From Neurospora crassa OR74A (lineage: Eukaryota; Ascomycota; Sordariomycetes; Sordariales; Sordariaceae): a stretch of 64,000 nt of DNA. The notes under the pieces are model-generated. The model saw nothing but the letters and a program-made list of their open reading frames with translations. It ran no database searches and was not told where the DNA came from. Made by a program: the position numbers and the translations under genes. Shown here piece after piece: positions 45,943 to 57,316 of this stretch (positions are counted from its first letter, which is position 1; every line of letters begins with the position of its first letter). The stretch lies in the NCBI RefSeq assembly GCF_000182925.2, contig NC_026506.1, forward strand, positions 3,410,001-3,474,000, given 5' to 3'.

Positions 45943-46056
45943 GGCATTGCCTCGCCGTTGCTGAAGCCAGGAGCTGAACGTTAGACGAAGCATCCTTTCC
46001 ATCGGATCCTCAAGCCTCATCAATCCTCTCGGTTCACAGGTTCAGATCTCTTCACT

Positions 46057-47175
46057 ATGAAGGCCAGTCTCATGATGCTGTTGGCGCCTCTGGCGGCCAT
46101 GGCAGCACCCACTTCCGACAACTTGGAGCCTCGTCAAGCCAGCCAGAGCATCGACGCTCTGATGAAGGCCAAGGGCAAGCTCTACTTCGGTGCCTGTACC
46201 GACCAGGGCCGTCTCACCTCGGGCAAAAACGCGGTCATTTTGCAGAATAACTTCGGCCAGGTCACGCCTGAGAACAGCATGAAGTGGGATAGCATTCAAC
46301 CCCAAAGGGGCCAATATAACTTTGGTCAGGCCGACTACCTCGTCAACTGGGCCACCGCCAACAACAAGACTATCCGTGGCCATACCTTCCTCTGGCACTC
46401 GCAGCTTGCCGGGTGGGTCAACAACATCCGCGACAAAAACCAGTTGACCACGGTTCTCCAGGAACACATCACCACTGTCATGACCCGCTACAAGGGCAAG
46501 ATCTATGGCTATGTAAGTTCCCTGCACTCATACCTGTCAACATATGGGCGTAATCACTGACACGATCATCCCGACAGGACGTCGCCAACGAAATCTTCAA
46601 TGAAGACGGCTCCCTCCGCAGCAGCATCTTCTACCAAGTCCTCGGCGAAGACATGGTCTCGATTGCCTTCAAGGCGGCCCGGGCAGCTGACCCGAACGCC
46701 AAGTTGTACATCAACGACTACAACCTCGACAGCCCCAACTACGCCAAGGTAACCACAGGCATGATCCAGCACGTCAACAAGTGGGTCGCGGCCGGCGTGC
46801 CCATCGACGGTATTGGTACTCAGGGCCACATTAATGCTGGAGGCGGCAGCAACCTCGCCGCCGCCATCAAGGCGCTTGCCTCTGCCAATGTAAAGGAGGT
46901 TGCGGTCACGGAGCTTGATATCCAGGGTAACAACGCTGGTGATTATGCTACTATCACCAAGGGATGCTTGAGCGAGCCCAAGTGTGTCGGTATTACTGTT
47001 TGGGGTGTTCGTGATTCGGTAAGTGCTCGTCCCCTCGTGACCACTTTGTAAGACAGACGACGATGCTGACCATTTTTCGCAGGACTCGTGGAGACCCAAT
47101 GGCAACCCGCTCCTTTTCGATGCCAACTGGAACCCCAAGGCTGCCTACAACTCTATTGTCCAGGCTCTTCAGTGA
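46057..47175 (+). CDS. gh10-1: Secreted GH10 endo-1,4-beta-xylanase
   Basis: Exons 46057-46512, 46578-47018 and 47083-47175 give 329 residues. The introns are 65 and 64 nt with GTAAGT donors and CAG acceptors. The N-terminus has a signal peptide ([16 protein letters not shown]) and a short pro-segment ending NLEPR. GH10 hallmarks are GHTFLWHSQ, the acid/base Glu157 in [22 protein letters not shown] and the nucleophile Glu264 in [15 protein letters not shown] and [13 protein letters not shown] complete the barrel. The enzyme hydrolyses internal beta-1,4 bonds of xylan outside the cell by a retaining mechanism. There is no carbohydrate-binding module. The residue before DVANE is Tyr, where Trp is usual. 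The symbol rests on similarity and on a remembered N. crassa neighbour order with cellobiose dehydrogenase, not on a search. Confidence 0.95.
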
Positions 47176-47984
47176 GCGAGGCGGGTGGTGAACATTCATT
47201 GCAGTGTTTGGATTGTATGGTCGCTGTCAATGCCATGAGGAAGAGGTTGTATATTTCCAATGTTAATCCAAAAGTCTGGTCACTTTTCCCGGCAGTCAAA
47301 AAACAGAACACCGTGTTGGGGGGTGACAAGTATGTCGGCAATAACCTGGAGAGTAAAATGCTAGCTACCGGATCTACAAATTTTGCAAGTCCTGTCATTC
47401 CCCATATCAGGTTCAGTTAGTGGGTTTGATCAAATCCGTAAAAAGTATACACTCACTACATTTCTCCACGTGGATTAAATCATCCATCTTTACACCTGGC
47501 AGGCATCTGCCGGGAAACCGAGGCAAGTCGCGGTCATCGAGAATGTTGCTTGTGCCTGCCGTATCCGACATTTAGTCGGCAATATAGCCGAGAGTAAACC
47601 GAAAGCTTCACCAATCCTTCGGAACCGAAATTGTCACCCTCCAGATCAAGACATCATCACGGAATGCACCTTCCGTCACACTGAACATTTGAGCCTCCCG
47701 TCAATTGCTCGGCAGACACTCGGTCAAAACACGTCAGGGAAATCAACTGTGGCCCAACTTCAACTCTCAATCGGGAAGCAATTGAAGTCTTCAAAGCCAT
47801 CCACGTCGATTTTGTTTTGTGTGTTACTATTGAACCTACTTCATCACGACCAGGAGTTAGCGCGGCCTGCCATGATACGGGGTGGGTGGGTGCAAGAAGA
47901 AGGATCGTGGCACCAACACGCTGAGGTGAATCGACCTTATAAGTGCAGGAGTTTGACCCCCCTGTCAACAATAACAGCAAAACA
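47176..47984. other. Intergenic between xylanase and initiator tRNA
   Basis: This is the 3' region of the xylanase followed by unassigned DNA. No gene is supported. Confidence 0.6.
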
Positions 47985-48056
47985 AGCTGCATGGCGCAGC
48001 GGAAGCGCGCCGGGCTCATAACCCGGAGGTCACTCGATCGAAACGAGTTGCAGCTA
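47985..48056 (+). tRNA. Initiator tRNA-Met (anticodon CAU), no intron
   Basis: The acceptor stem AGCTGCA pairs with TGCAGCT, followed by discriminator A. The D-arm reads GGCGCAGCGGAAGCGC. The anticodon arm CCGGG-CTCATAA-CCCGG has three consecutive G-C pairs, the initiator signature. The T-loop carries GATCGAAA in place of TTC, as in eukaryotic initiators. Confidence 0.96.
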
Positions 48057-51037
48057 GAATTCGATTTTCTTTTTTTTCTTTTTTCCCCCATTTCTCGACC
48101 GATTGACTTGGTTGCTTATCGTGCGAGAAGTTTTTTGTGTTCTTTTTATTGGTGCGTATTTGGTGCGGATAAATTGTTGCACTGTCATCGTTGAGAATGT
48201 TAGGTGCAGCAATCCTGAGAATAGGTCAATAGGATCAGAGGACCTTGGCAGTTTGCAACCACATGATGTCCCTTCAATGATTGTTGAACTTCGTTGCCAA
48301 AAATCAGCTGCATGTACAATGATGCTTTACTGAAGAAATCTTTTCAAAGCCTCCTGATTCCCCAGTTTCTCGACTCCGCTTTTATTCAGTCGGCTAAACC
48401 CTCCCTGAATCCCCAAACCCATCGGCATTCCGATCCTAGCAGCTGAACACCGATAGATCAGGGAATGTCTGAGAGGAAGTTATTATAGTTCTGCCATTAC
48501 TTGTCAGCCTCGTTGTCCTACCGTAGGCTGGTCCTATGGACAGGTAAAATTCACCTTGGCAATATACCCCGGATCCGTCACCTTGGAGCGCCCCCCGAGA
48601 CCTTTGCCAACAGCTCAGGCTCCTTGCTCCTCCCACTTCCACACGTAATATTAACATGTGCATAGCTGATTCAAAACTGCGGTGTACGCATATTGACCTT
48701 GAACGAGTACTTCTCGTGAGGTATAGATATATATGATTGGAGGGCTGTGAAAGAGGATGCCGTGCGGTTGCTAGCCTCAGATGCCAAAGTGGGCATGGCG
48801 ACGATGGTACCGAACACCAACCCGATATATCGTCATGTGCTGGAGGGAACATATACCGTGATCAGTCCAGTGAAATCTCTGTGAGCCCTCTATTTTACAC
48901 TCTGGAATATGCGTATGGGATCAGGTCTTGGTGTTGGACAAGGAGTATGACGGGATGTGATGGTTCGGACGCTGATGGTTCGTTGGGAAAGAGATCGCTG
49001 CAGAGAGCCGAATTTGGAAAAAAGGACTGCAATAAGATGATGCACTAACGAAATGAGGAGAGCAGTGATAAAGAGCCTGTTACTGCAATATGCTGGCTAT
49101 CCCCTAAAAACCAGACTCCACTTCAAGTCACTAACAATTACCGCTAATTACCGCTAAAAGACTGACCACGTGCCACATGCCAGGCATGGAATCAGGTACG
49201 GTCTCGATACAGTACCCTTCTTCAACCTGTGTCTGTCTCTGGATGACTCGAGTATCACGTTATCTCAGGGGCATGTAAGAGAAGCGTGACAATTGAGGGT
49301 CGAGATCGGTCTGATTGGGTGATGTGCATAGGGAGCAGAGGTTGGTGTATACCTGGGGTAGCATGAGGACCTTGTCTGAAGATGTTGCTGGATTCGGAGG
49401 CCCGTTGCAGGCCATATCTCCGGAGTTGAAACTGGGTTGAGGCTGATGGTAGGTAGTGATCAAGGCAAAGGCCCCGAGCGCGGCACAACAGATGAAATTT
49501 CCTCACACTATCGTCAATTGAGTCCGAATGCTATGGTTGAGCCTAGCACATTTGACCGTCCCTCGAAGTGTCTTGACGTCTTCTTATATCCATCTTAGAG
49601 TCCTTAAGCCTCTGCCCTAGCCCACGTGCCGAAAGCCTCAGTGCTGTTGGCCTTAAAGACGTGAGGCATGATTATCATTGCAATATTGGTGTTCATCAAC
49701 AAGGTATTCGACTTGGATCAGTGAAAACGATGAGGCTGATGCTAACTTCGTGAAGATACTTGCCCGCGCACGGAAATGGGAACAGTTCAGTTGGTCATCG
49801 ATGCATGTAGTAAGTCAGAGACAGCCGACATCTGAAACATATAACCTAAGTGCCTGCTTGATGCGGCTCTCCGTCATCCGGATAGATTGATGCCTTGGAG
49901 TTATTTCGTTGGCCGTAGCTCGTTTGCTAGTCTTGGTCTTCCATAGTTCAAACCGAAGTCGTCAAGAAGTGCCAAGACCAGATATATCATGGATGTGCTT
50001 ACCAATGTGAGTAGGTAGCAAGGAGGACCGTCCAGACGGGAGCTCATGCCCGAAATGCCCGGACGGTCAGTTTTTGTTACCATAACCCCGCACACAATCA
50101 GCCCTGTTGAAAAGTAGAAGGTTAATGCACTATCAGCTTAGACGCTGATTTGTGTGGCAGACGCGATAGCACAGCATCTACCTCTAGACTTGCGTCATCC
50201 CATCCGATGCAACAACACTCCGGGTCCAACAACCAAACAACATCATCTGGGCCTCGGTTCACGACAGCGCATCATGGGACGAGAACTTGCCATCTACCAA
50301 CACTTGACTCCGAGTAGACGATTATGGCGTATGGAAAGAAATTTATGCCAACAGCAGAATGCAGCCTCGCTTCCACGCCACGCGCTCCGAAGGATCGATG
50401 TAGCAGGAACCGAGGATAGAGATGGGAAATCTGGAGGATGGCCCGCCGGACCGCAACATCAAGTACAAGACGGATGCTTTATATAGCCTGATTGACCCAA
50501 CCATTGGTTCGCTATCCTTCTTGGAATTAATGAAGACTGACAATGGCTGACCGTTGATCGTTAGCACCCGTTTTATCCAAAGTGTGAGCAAATTCGCTGT
50601 TCGTCTAAAGGCCAGGATCGGGCGCCAGGTGATACTTCATTCCCGGGTCGCTACTCCATAAGTTCGCATCGACGGAGTGGAGTTTCACCTTCATGGCTCC
50701 TTCCTCATCAAACATCCAAGCACCTTGTAGCAGTTTCCCCAAACTGAACTCCTTTGCAAGAAGCGGATGGAAGTAGCGCGGCAGAGAAAGGAAGGAGATG
50801 CTCGTTTGTTGGGTCCAGTCACTTCCGTTCAGTTGATTAAAGAGAAGGAACCAAAACTTGCAGCCAAATCTTACGTATAGAATAGTGGCAAGCGCAGATT
50901 TGGACGATACTCGGTACGAGGTACTTAGTATTTCTACCTGCGTCTGCCCCAGTCGAGGTTGAACAAAAGTCCACAAACCTCCAGCTTCAACTCTTCCCAG
51001 TCCAAGGTCAAGCTTCACGAGTGGCCAGATCGGGGCG
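48057..51037. other. 3.0-kb intergenic region upstream of cellobiose dehydrogenase
   Basis: No gene is recognised. A direct repeat of attaccgcta (two units) lies at about 49138-49157. The proximal part must hold the dehydrogenase promoter. One TTTATCC (GGNTAAA in reverse) occurs at 50572-50578, which may be chance. Confidence 0.55.
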
Positions 51038-53955
51038 ATGAAGGTCTTCACCCGCATTGGAACGATCGTTCTGGCGACGTCACTGTGTAAGTTGTTCTTC
51101 GGTACCTCCCATCGGTGGCCCTTCGCATCGTCTGATACCAGTCACCCTCAACAGACCTACAGCAATGCTCCGCTCAATACATCAACGAGCAATATACCGA
51201 TCCCGTGAACAAGATCACCCTCAGCACCTGGCGGCCAGACCCTGGTTCTAATTCTGGGGGTGGAGATGCTGCCACCTACGCCTTTGGCTTGGTCTTGCCT
51301 CCGGATGCTCTGACCAAAGATGCCAACGAATACATCGGTCTCTTGGTACGGCGCCCTCCGCCACTTCCTTGCTCTAGGGTGGACATCAGCTGACACGATT
51401 GGTAGCGCTGTGATGTTGGTGATGCGGCGAGCCCCGGATGGTGTGGTGTCTCCCACGGCCAGTCTGGACAAATGACACAGTCGTTGTTGCTCATGGCTTG
51501 GGCCTCCAAGGGTCAAGTCTTTACCTCATTTCGCTACGCATCCGGTTATAATGTGCCAGGACTCTACACCGGAAATGCAACCCTGACCCAGATCTCTGCC
51601 ACTGTGAACTCGACACAGTTCGAATTGATCTATCGCTGCCAGGACTGTTTTGCATGGAACCAAGGAGGAAGCAAGGGAAGCGTATCAACCAGCAGTGGCC
51701 TTCTCGTCTTGGGCCGTGCCGCGGCCAAGGGAAATCTTCAGAACCCGACTTGCCCTGACAAGGCCATTCCCGGCTTTCATGACAATGGGTTTGGTCAATA
51801 TGGAGCGCCTCTCGAGAAAGTCCCGCATACCTCATACTCAGCTTGGGCTTCTTTAGCCACGAAGACCACTACTGCTGACTGCTCTGGGTACGTTTTGTTC
51901 TATGCGCTTTGTTCACATATGGTTACTAACATGTGCTGAAACAGGGCATCCGACCCAGTACCCACTGGATCCGAGCCGCCAGCCGAGCCAACTTCGACAG
52001 CGGAGCCCGTTCCCGTTTGCACACCTGCCCCAAGCAAGACGTACGACTACATCATCGTTGGCGCCGGTGCTGGTGGCATTCCCATTGCGGACAAGCTCAG
52101 CGAGGCCGGAAAAAGTGTGTTGTTGATCGAAAAGGGACCTCCCTCCACTGGAAGATGGAAGGGCACCATGAAGCCTGAGTGGCTTCAGGGCACGAACTTG
52201 ACTCGCTTCGATGTTCCTGGTCTATGCAACCAGATCTGGGTGGACTCTGCCGGCATCGCCTGTACAGATACCGACCAAATGGCGGGATGTGTCCTGGGCG
52301 GAGGAACGGCTGTTAATGCCGGCCTGTGGTGGAAGGTAAGTTGCTTTAGTTCTATTGATCAGGAAAGTCGCCCACTAACCGCGAACCATAGCCGCATCCT
52401 CAGGATTGGAACTACAACTTCCCCGAGGGCTGGAAGTCGAGAGATACCGTGCCAGCCACTAACCGTGTGTTCGGTCGCATTCCTGGAACTTGGCATCCTT
52501 CGCAAAACGGCAAGCTGTACCGACAAGAGGGCTTCAACGTCCTAGCCAGCGGGCTGAGCAAGAGCGGTTGGAAGGAGGTGATCCCCAACGATGCATACAA
52601 CCAGAAGAACCACACCTTTGGTCACAGCACCTTCATGTTCGCTAAAGGCGAGCGAGGTGGCCCTCTGGCAACATACCTTGTGACGGCGGTAGCTCGCAAG
52701 CAGTTCACTCTCTGGACCAATGTAGCTGTGAGAAGGGCAGTTCGTAACGGAAGCCGTATCACTGGCGTTGAGCTCGAATGCTTGACGGATGGTGGTCTCA
52801 GCGGAACTGTCAACGTGACCCCTAACACTGGCCGTGTTATCTTTGCTGCAGGCACTTTTGGTTCCGCCAAGCTTCTCCTTCGCAGTAAGTTATCATGTTG
52901 ATGTGTGATGTTACATTGGATGACTTGTCCGCTGACAGGTACGACACAGGCGGTATCGGACCTACCGATCAACTCGAGATTGTCAAGGGGTCGACGGATG
53001 GCCCAACGTTCATTTCCAAGGACCAATGGATCAACCTTCCAGTTGGCTACAACCTCATGGATCATCTCAACACTGATCTCATTATCACCCATCCTGACGT
53101 TGTCTTCTACGACTTCTACGAGGCTTGGAACACGCCCATTGAAGGTGACAAGAGCGCCTATCTTCAGAATAGATCTGGAATCCTTGCCCAGGCTGCTCCC
53201 AATATTGGTCCTTTGGTACGTGGCATCAGGTGTAGTACGGTCGATCGAGTCTGGCTAACATGTGACTCTACAGATGTGGGATGAACTTAAGGGCTCGGAC
53301 AACATCATTCGTACTCTGCAATGGACTGCTCGAGTGGAGGGAAGCGATCAGTACACCACCTCTAAGCATGCCATGACTCTCAGCCAATATCTCGGCAGAG
53401 GTGTTGTTTCCAGAGGCCGGATGGCAATTTCATCGGGTCTGGACACCAATGTGGCCGAGCACCCGTACCTCCACAACGATGTCGACAAGCAGACCGTCAT
53501 CCAAGGCATCAAGAACCTCCAGGCGGCGCTGAATGTCATTCCCAACCTTTCCTGGGTTTTGCCTCCCCCGAACACGACTGTCGAGTCATTTATCAACAAT
53601 GTGAGTTCTCCTTTTCTGTTTATCGCTGTCTGAGCCATACCTTTTACTGACATATCGGTGTCTGTAGATGATCGTCTCACCCTCCAATCGTCGGTCAAAC
53701 CATTGGATGGGAACTGCCAAGCTTGGCAAGGACGATGGCCGTACTGGAGGCAGCGCTGTCGTGGATCTGAACACCAAGGTGTACGGTACCGATAACCTCT
53801 TTGTTGTTGACGCCTCCATCTTCCCTGGTATGACCACCGGCAACCCGTCGGCGATGATCGTGATTGCCTCGGAGCATGCTGCACAGAAAATCTTGGCTTT
53901 GAAGCCTGTCCCATCTCTGCCTGGCGGCAATGGCAAGGGAAAATGGAGAAGATGA
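51038..53955 (+). CDS. cdh-2: Cellobiose dehydrogenase, haem plus FAD domains, no CBM1
   Basis: Eight exons (51038-51086, 51155-51345, 51406-51887, 51945-52335, 52392-52884, 52950-53215, 53274-53600, 53668-53955) give 828 residues with all frames kept. The signal peptide MKVFTRIGTIVLATSL... is cut near Ala23. The haem b cytochrome domain spans about 24-225, with candidate axial ligands Met103 (GQMTQ) and His205 (GFHDNGFGQYG). A Pro/Thr linker leads to the GMC oxidoreductase domain, with GAGAGG (280-285) and catalytic His745 (SNHWMG) and Asn792 (TGNPS). The enzyme oxidises cellobiose at FAD, passes electrons to the haem and then to lytic polysaccharide monooxygenases outside the cell. The protein ends after GKGKWRR without a cellulose-binding module, the class IIB layout. 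It shares strand and neighbourhood with the GH10 xylanase, as I recall for N. crassa. Confidence 0.95.
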
Positions 53956-54280
53956 GCGGCGACAAACAAGATGAAGCAATTGTCGCTGTATTTGTAGGCA
54001 AGGTGTCGGTATCTGACAACGGGATGTATACTTAGTATATGTTACTAACTTTTGAAGTTCAAGCTTTAGCTATCAAAGAAAACAGGACTATTGTATTCTT
54101 CACTCTTGATACTTTGGTTATTGGTTCAATAATCTTCATAGGGTTTGCGTGATTTGCGAGTGTCCATGGCGAGCTATCGTGGTGGTGGGCAGATGGTGGT
54201 GATTGCTGTGTGTGTAGACTCGCGGCTATAGGGATCTTTTGGGAAGCGCCTATTCATCAAGGAATGATTGATAGCCGCTC
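53956..54280. other. Intergenic between cellobiose dehydrogenase and tRNA-Lys
   Basis: This is the 3' region of the dehydrogenase. Nothing else is recognised. Confidence 0.6.
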
Positions 54281-54368
54281 GCCCGGCTAGCTCAATCGGT
54301 AGAGCGTGAGACTCTTAAGGAGTTCCTCCGTAATCTCAAGGTTGTGGGTTCGACCCCCACGTCGGGCT
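54281..54368 (+). tRNA. tRNA-Lys (anticodon CUU) with a 15-nt intron
   Basis: The acceptor stem GCCCGGC pairs with GTCGGGC. The D-arm reads AGCTCAATCGGTAGAGC. The anticodon stem TGAGA pairs with TCTCA around CTCTTAA. The T-arm reads GTGGG-TTCGACC-CCCAC. The intron at 54318-54332 follows position 37, the canonical site. Confidence 0.95.
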
Positions 54369-55266
54369 CAATTCCCGTCGTTCCAATTCTTTTTTGCTTT
54401 TTCTTCAGCTCAACTTTCCGAAGTTTTAGAACGCAGAAAAGACATTTTTTCTCCAAGGTCTTTTAGAACATTTATTTTTTTTGCGTCCCAAACGGAAGCT
54501 TGGAGGTTGTTTGCAAAGAAGCTTCAGATCACCGTGGGAGGTGCTGATGTGCCTGAATGCAATGCAAGGTCCTCCCAGTGGGAGCACCTAATGATGGTGG
54601 AGCCTCAGCGTGCACTAACACTCAATTCATGCCTTCCGGGAACACAACGATTCCTGTTGTCCACAAACAGCGTTAATGAGATGAAGAAGCCCTGTCTGAA
54701 AGAAGGAAGTTTGTATCCCCCCCTAAACTTTGACTTTTCGTCTGATTTTCAGCTTTCGAATGCGCAGAGTTGAAGTAGTAATTTTGGGCTGAAATCCTCT
54801 ATATTAGAGACGAAGTGGAGCGAGGTGATCGCCCACAGATGTTCCCTTCAACTTCTCACCCGACCTACCGCCGTGAACCTCCACTTGGTTTCCTATTTGT
54901 TTGTGCCGCTTACCCGCCATCAAATGAGTTTTTGATGATCACCACCACAGGCAGCAGCCAAGACTCACCAAACAAAGGGTTACCGGTGGTGTGAACGTGG
55001 CGCAATGTGGCTATGTTGTAAGTCCGACACGGGCAATGAGGGGTCTCGGGACGGATTGCGCCTCTCAAAACGGGACCGTAAAGCCGGAGTGAGATGACAT
55101 CGGCGGCCACCGGGGAGACCAATTGCTTGTCCGCAACATCTCCTGCACTTTCAACGTATCATTTTCCGGGGAAATGGGAAATGTATATAATTATTTGGGC
55201 TTCCCGAACTTTAAACTCACGTCTTGATTTTCACGATTTACCGACTTCCCCTACATTACCTCCACC
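54369..55266. other. Intergenic upstream of the arrestin-like gene
   Basis: It contains the arrestin-like promoter. A TATA-like element (tgtatataatta) lies near 55182-55193, about 75 bp before the start codon. No gene is supported; the frame at 54306-54773 has no family features. Confidence 0.55.
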
Positions 55267-56811
55267 ATGCCCCAGGCCGTGACCGAAGCAAGTCCGGACC
55301 TGGCGATAGCGCTTGACGTCCCCAACCGGGAATTCAACCCGGGCGAGCCCATCACGGGCCGCGTCTACCGACACAGCCACGTCGTCTCCCCCGAAGCCCT
55401 CGTGAGCATCAAGCTCTACGGCCGCACCAAGGTGCGCGTCGACTACACCACCAACAGCGGCAACAGCAACCACCACCACACGGTGCGCTCGCGCTTCGAG
55501 CTGCTCGGCTCCGGCCCAGCCTTCTACAACACCCTCTTCCGAGGACCCATCCACATCCCACCAGACGGCAGCAAACCCGAATCCTGGCCCTTTTCCTTCT
55601 CCCTCCCATTCGGCCCCGTCAACCCCCAAGGCATCTGCGAGGGAGCCCACAACAAACAGAAACATTCTTTTTTACCGATTGATCCGCCCGACCAAATCAC
55701 CTCCCACCCTCTCCCTTTTACCTTTTACACCCAAATCGGCTCGCGCTACTACAACGGCATCGAGGCCTACGTCGAGTACGTCCTCGAGGCCGAGTTCTTC
55801 GAGCAGCACACTTCCCGCTTCAGCAGCTCTCCCTCGGCCAAGAAAACCGCCACGGCCGTCTTGCCGATAACCCTCCGGCCACCACCCATCCCGCCTCTGC
55901 ATCCGGATGAGTGGCGTCTAGGCCGCTTCGTAAAGCGCGAAGGGGTGCGCACACAGCGATTGATACCTGAGTTTGCAGATAGCGAGGAGCTTTCCTTTAA
56001 GCAGAAAACTCTGAAACTGTTCCACTCATCCAAAGTACCCAAGTACTCGTTTGATGTGTTGGTGATTACCCCCGGGGTGATCCAGTTGGGGAGTGTGGAT
56101 CCTGTGCCGTTCCGGGTGGCGGCTGTGCCGCGGCTGGGGCCAGCGGATGAGACAAGCGACGAGGTGAAGGAGTTGGAGAGGACTCCGACGGTTAGTGTGG
56201 TTAGTTTGCGGATGGTGGTCAAGGCGAGGACGGAGGTGAAGGTGGGTAACTCGAGGATCTGGGATCGGTACACGGATAAGACAGACAAGGTCGTTGAGTG
56301 GAGCTGGATGTGGAAGGAAGGGGAGGAGGGGATGGCGTTGCCTGTTTGGGATAGGAGGTTGGGCTCGGGTGCGGGCGCGGGCGCGGATGCGGGCTTGGAG
56401 GGCGAGGAGAAGAAGGAGAAGAAGGAGAAGATGGCCTTGGGGGAAAAGGGGCAGTTTATGGACGAAAAGGCAGCGTTGAAGGAGGGAATGAGTCCAGCTG
56501 CTGCTGGTGGTGCTGGTGGAGGTGATGGAGGTGGGAGTAGTAGTAGTGGCGGTGGTGGTCCTGCTTCTGGTCCAACAGGAGAACCACCGGCTCGAGATAT
56601 CGGAGCTGAGCTGGGGTTGAGGTTTAACCCGACGGAACTGGCGTATAATGGTGGGCCGGCGAAGCTGAGAGCACTCCTCTATCCGGATTTCATGACGTAT
56701 AATATTCGGCGGACGCATGAGCTTAAGTGGGAGATGGTTCTAGCGGTGGCGAAGGAGACTGTCAAGGTGTCGAATGAGCAAGTAGTTAGGTTCGTGGCGC
56801 CTTGGACTTGA
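55267..56811 (+). CDS. Alpha-arrestin-like protein (arrestin N domain)
   Basis: A single frame of 514 residues. The N-terminal half opens with LAIALDVPNREFNPGEPITGRVYRH, a beta-sandwich segment typical of arrestin_N domains. GPIHIPPDGSKPESWPFSFSLPF and a YYNGIEAYVEYVLEAEFF strand follow, as seen in fungal arrestin-related trafficking adaptors. The C-terminal half (about 255-340) is a second sandwich-like region (YSFDVLVITPGVIQLGSVDPVPF). A Gly/Ser/Glu-rich low-complexity insert lies at about 365-445. The last stretch, ELKWEMVLAVAKETVKVSNE, completes the fold. Alpha-arrestins recruit ubiquitin ligases to plasma membrane transporters. A clear PPxY motif is not visible, so that role is uncertain here. 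No intron is needed. An alternative is a DSCR3/Vps26-like arrestin-fold protein. Confidence 0.78.
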   Translation: MPQAVTEASPDLAIALDVPNREFNPGEPITGRVYRHSHVVSPEALVSIKLYGRTKVRVDYTTNSGNSNHHHTVRSRFELLGSGPAFYNTLFRGPIHIPPDGSKPESWPFSFSLPFGPVNPQGICEGAHNKQKHSFLPIDPPDQITSHPLPFTFYTQIGSRYYNGIEAYVEYVLEAEFFEQHTSRFSSSPSAKKTATAVLPITLRPPPIPPLHPDEWRLGRFVKREGVRTQRLIPEFADSEELSFKQKTLKLFHSSKVPKYSFDVLVITPGVIQLGSVDPVPFRVAAVPRLGPADETSDEVKELERTPTVSVVSLRMVVKARTEVKVGNSRIWDRYTDKTDKVVEWSWMWKEGEEGMALPVWDRRLGSGAGAGADAGLEGEEKKEKKEKMALGEKGQFMDEKAALKEGMSPAAAGGAGGGDGGGSSSSGGGGPASGPTGEPPARDIGAELGLRFNPTELAYNGGPAKLRALLYPDFMTYNIRRTHELKWEMVLAVAKETVKVSNEQVVRFVAPWT

Positions 56812-57316
56812 TCTTTTCAAGTACCTGCAGGTAACAATGGATTAGTTTAACGCACGATGACTCGATGAGACTAGGCTTGTCTGAGACAAACGCGATGAGA
56901 CCACCCAATAGGTTAGGGAAGCCAGTCCGCTACCGCTCGACAAGGGGTAAAAAACAGAGGTCGTTGCAAGACTGTGATAGGGATTACAATAATTTGAAAA
57001 GGCATCGGCTAGAGTCCCATCTGGATATTTCTATTCAAAATTGCCTTGAACTCATGATCAGAGGTGGTACAAAGACGCTTGGACGCGTAGTAGTAAGCTA
57101 CCCAAGGTGTAATGTCAAAGGTCTCAACTGTTCTGTCCAGGAACAAGACCACTTATCGAATATGATCGATTGACAGTATATGAAAAGTCGGTTAGCCTCC
57201 CGCCAAACATACCTATCCAACGATCATTCCCAGAATTCCCTCAACGTTGACTCCAAGCCGCTGCATTTTCGATCCACCATCCATCTCCACCCACAGCCGT
57301 ATCATTTGCGGTAGCC
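56812..57316. other. Intergenic between convergent genes
   Basis: It lies between the arrestin-like gene and the minus-strand BTB gene. Small frames only; nothing is supported. Confidence 0.6.

Larger units (their letters stand above)
42627..46056. other. 3.4-kb intergenic region, promoters of methyltransferase and xylanase
   Basis: The two flanking genes diverge, so both promoters lie here. No gene is supported. The frame at 43051-43482 (plus) is Arg/Gly-rich and lacks family features. A short perfect inverted repeat, ccccacaaatctgtgggg, sits at about 44827-44844. Confidence 0.6.
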
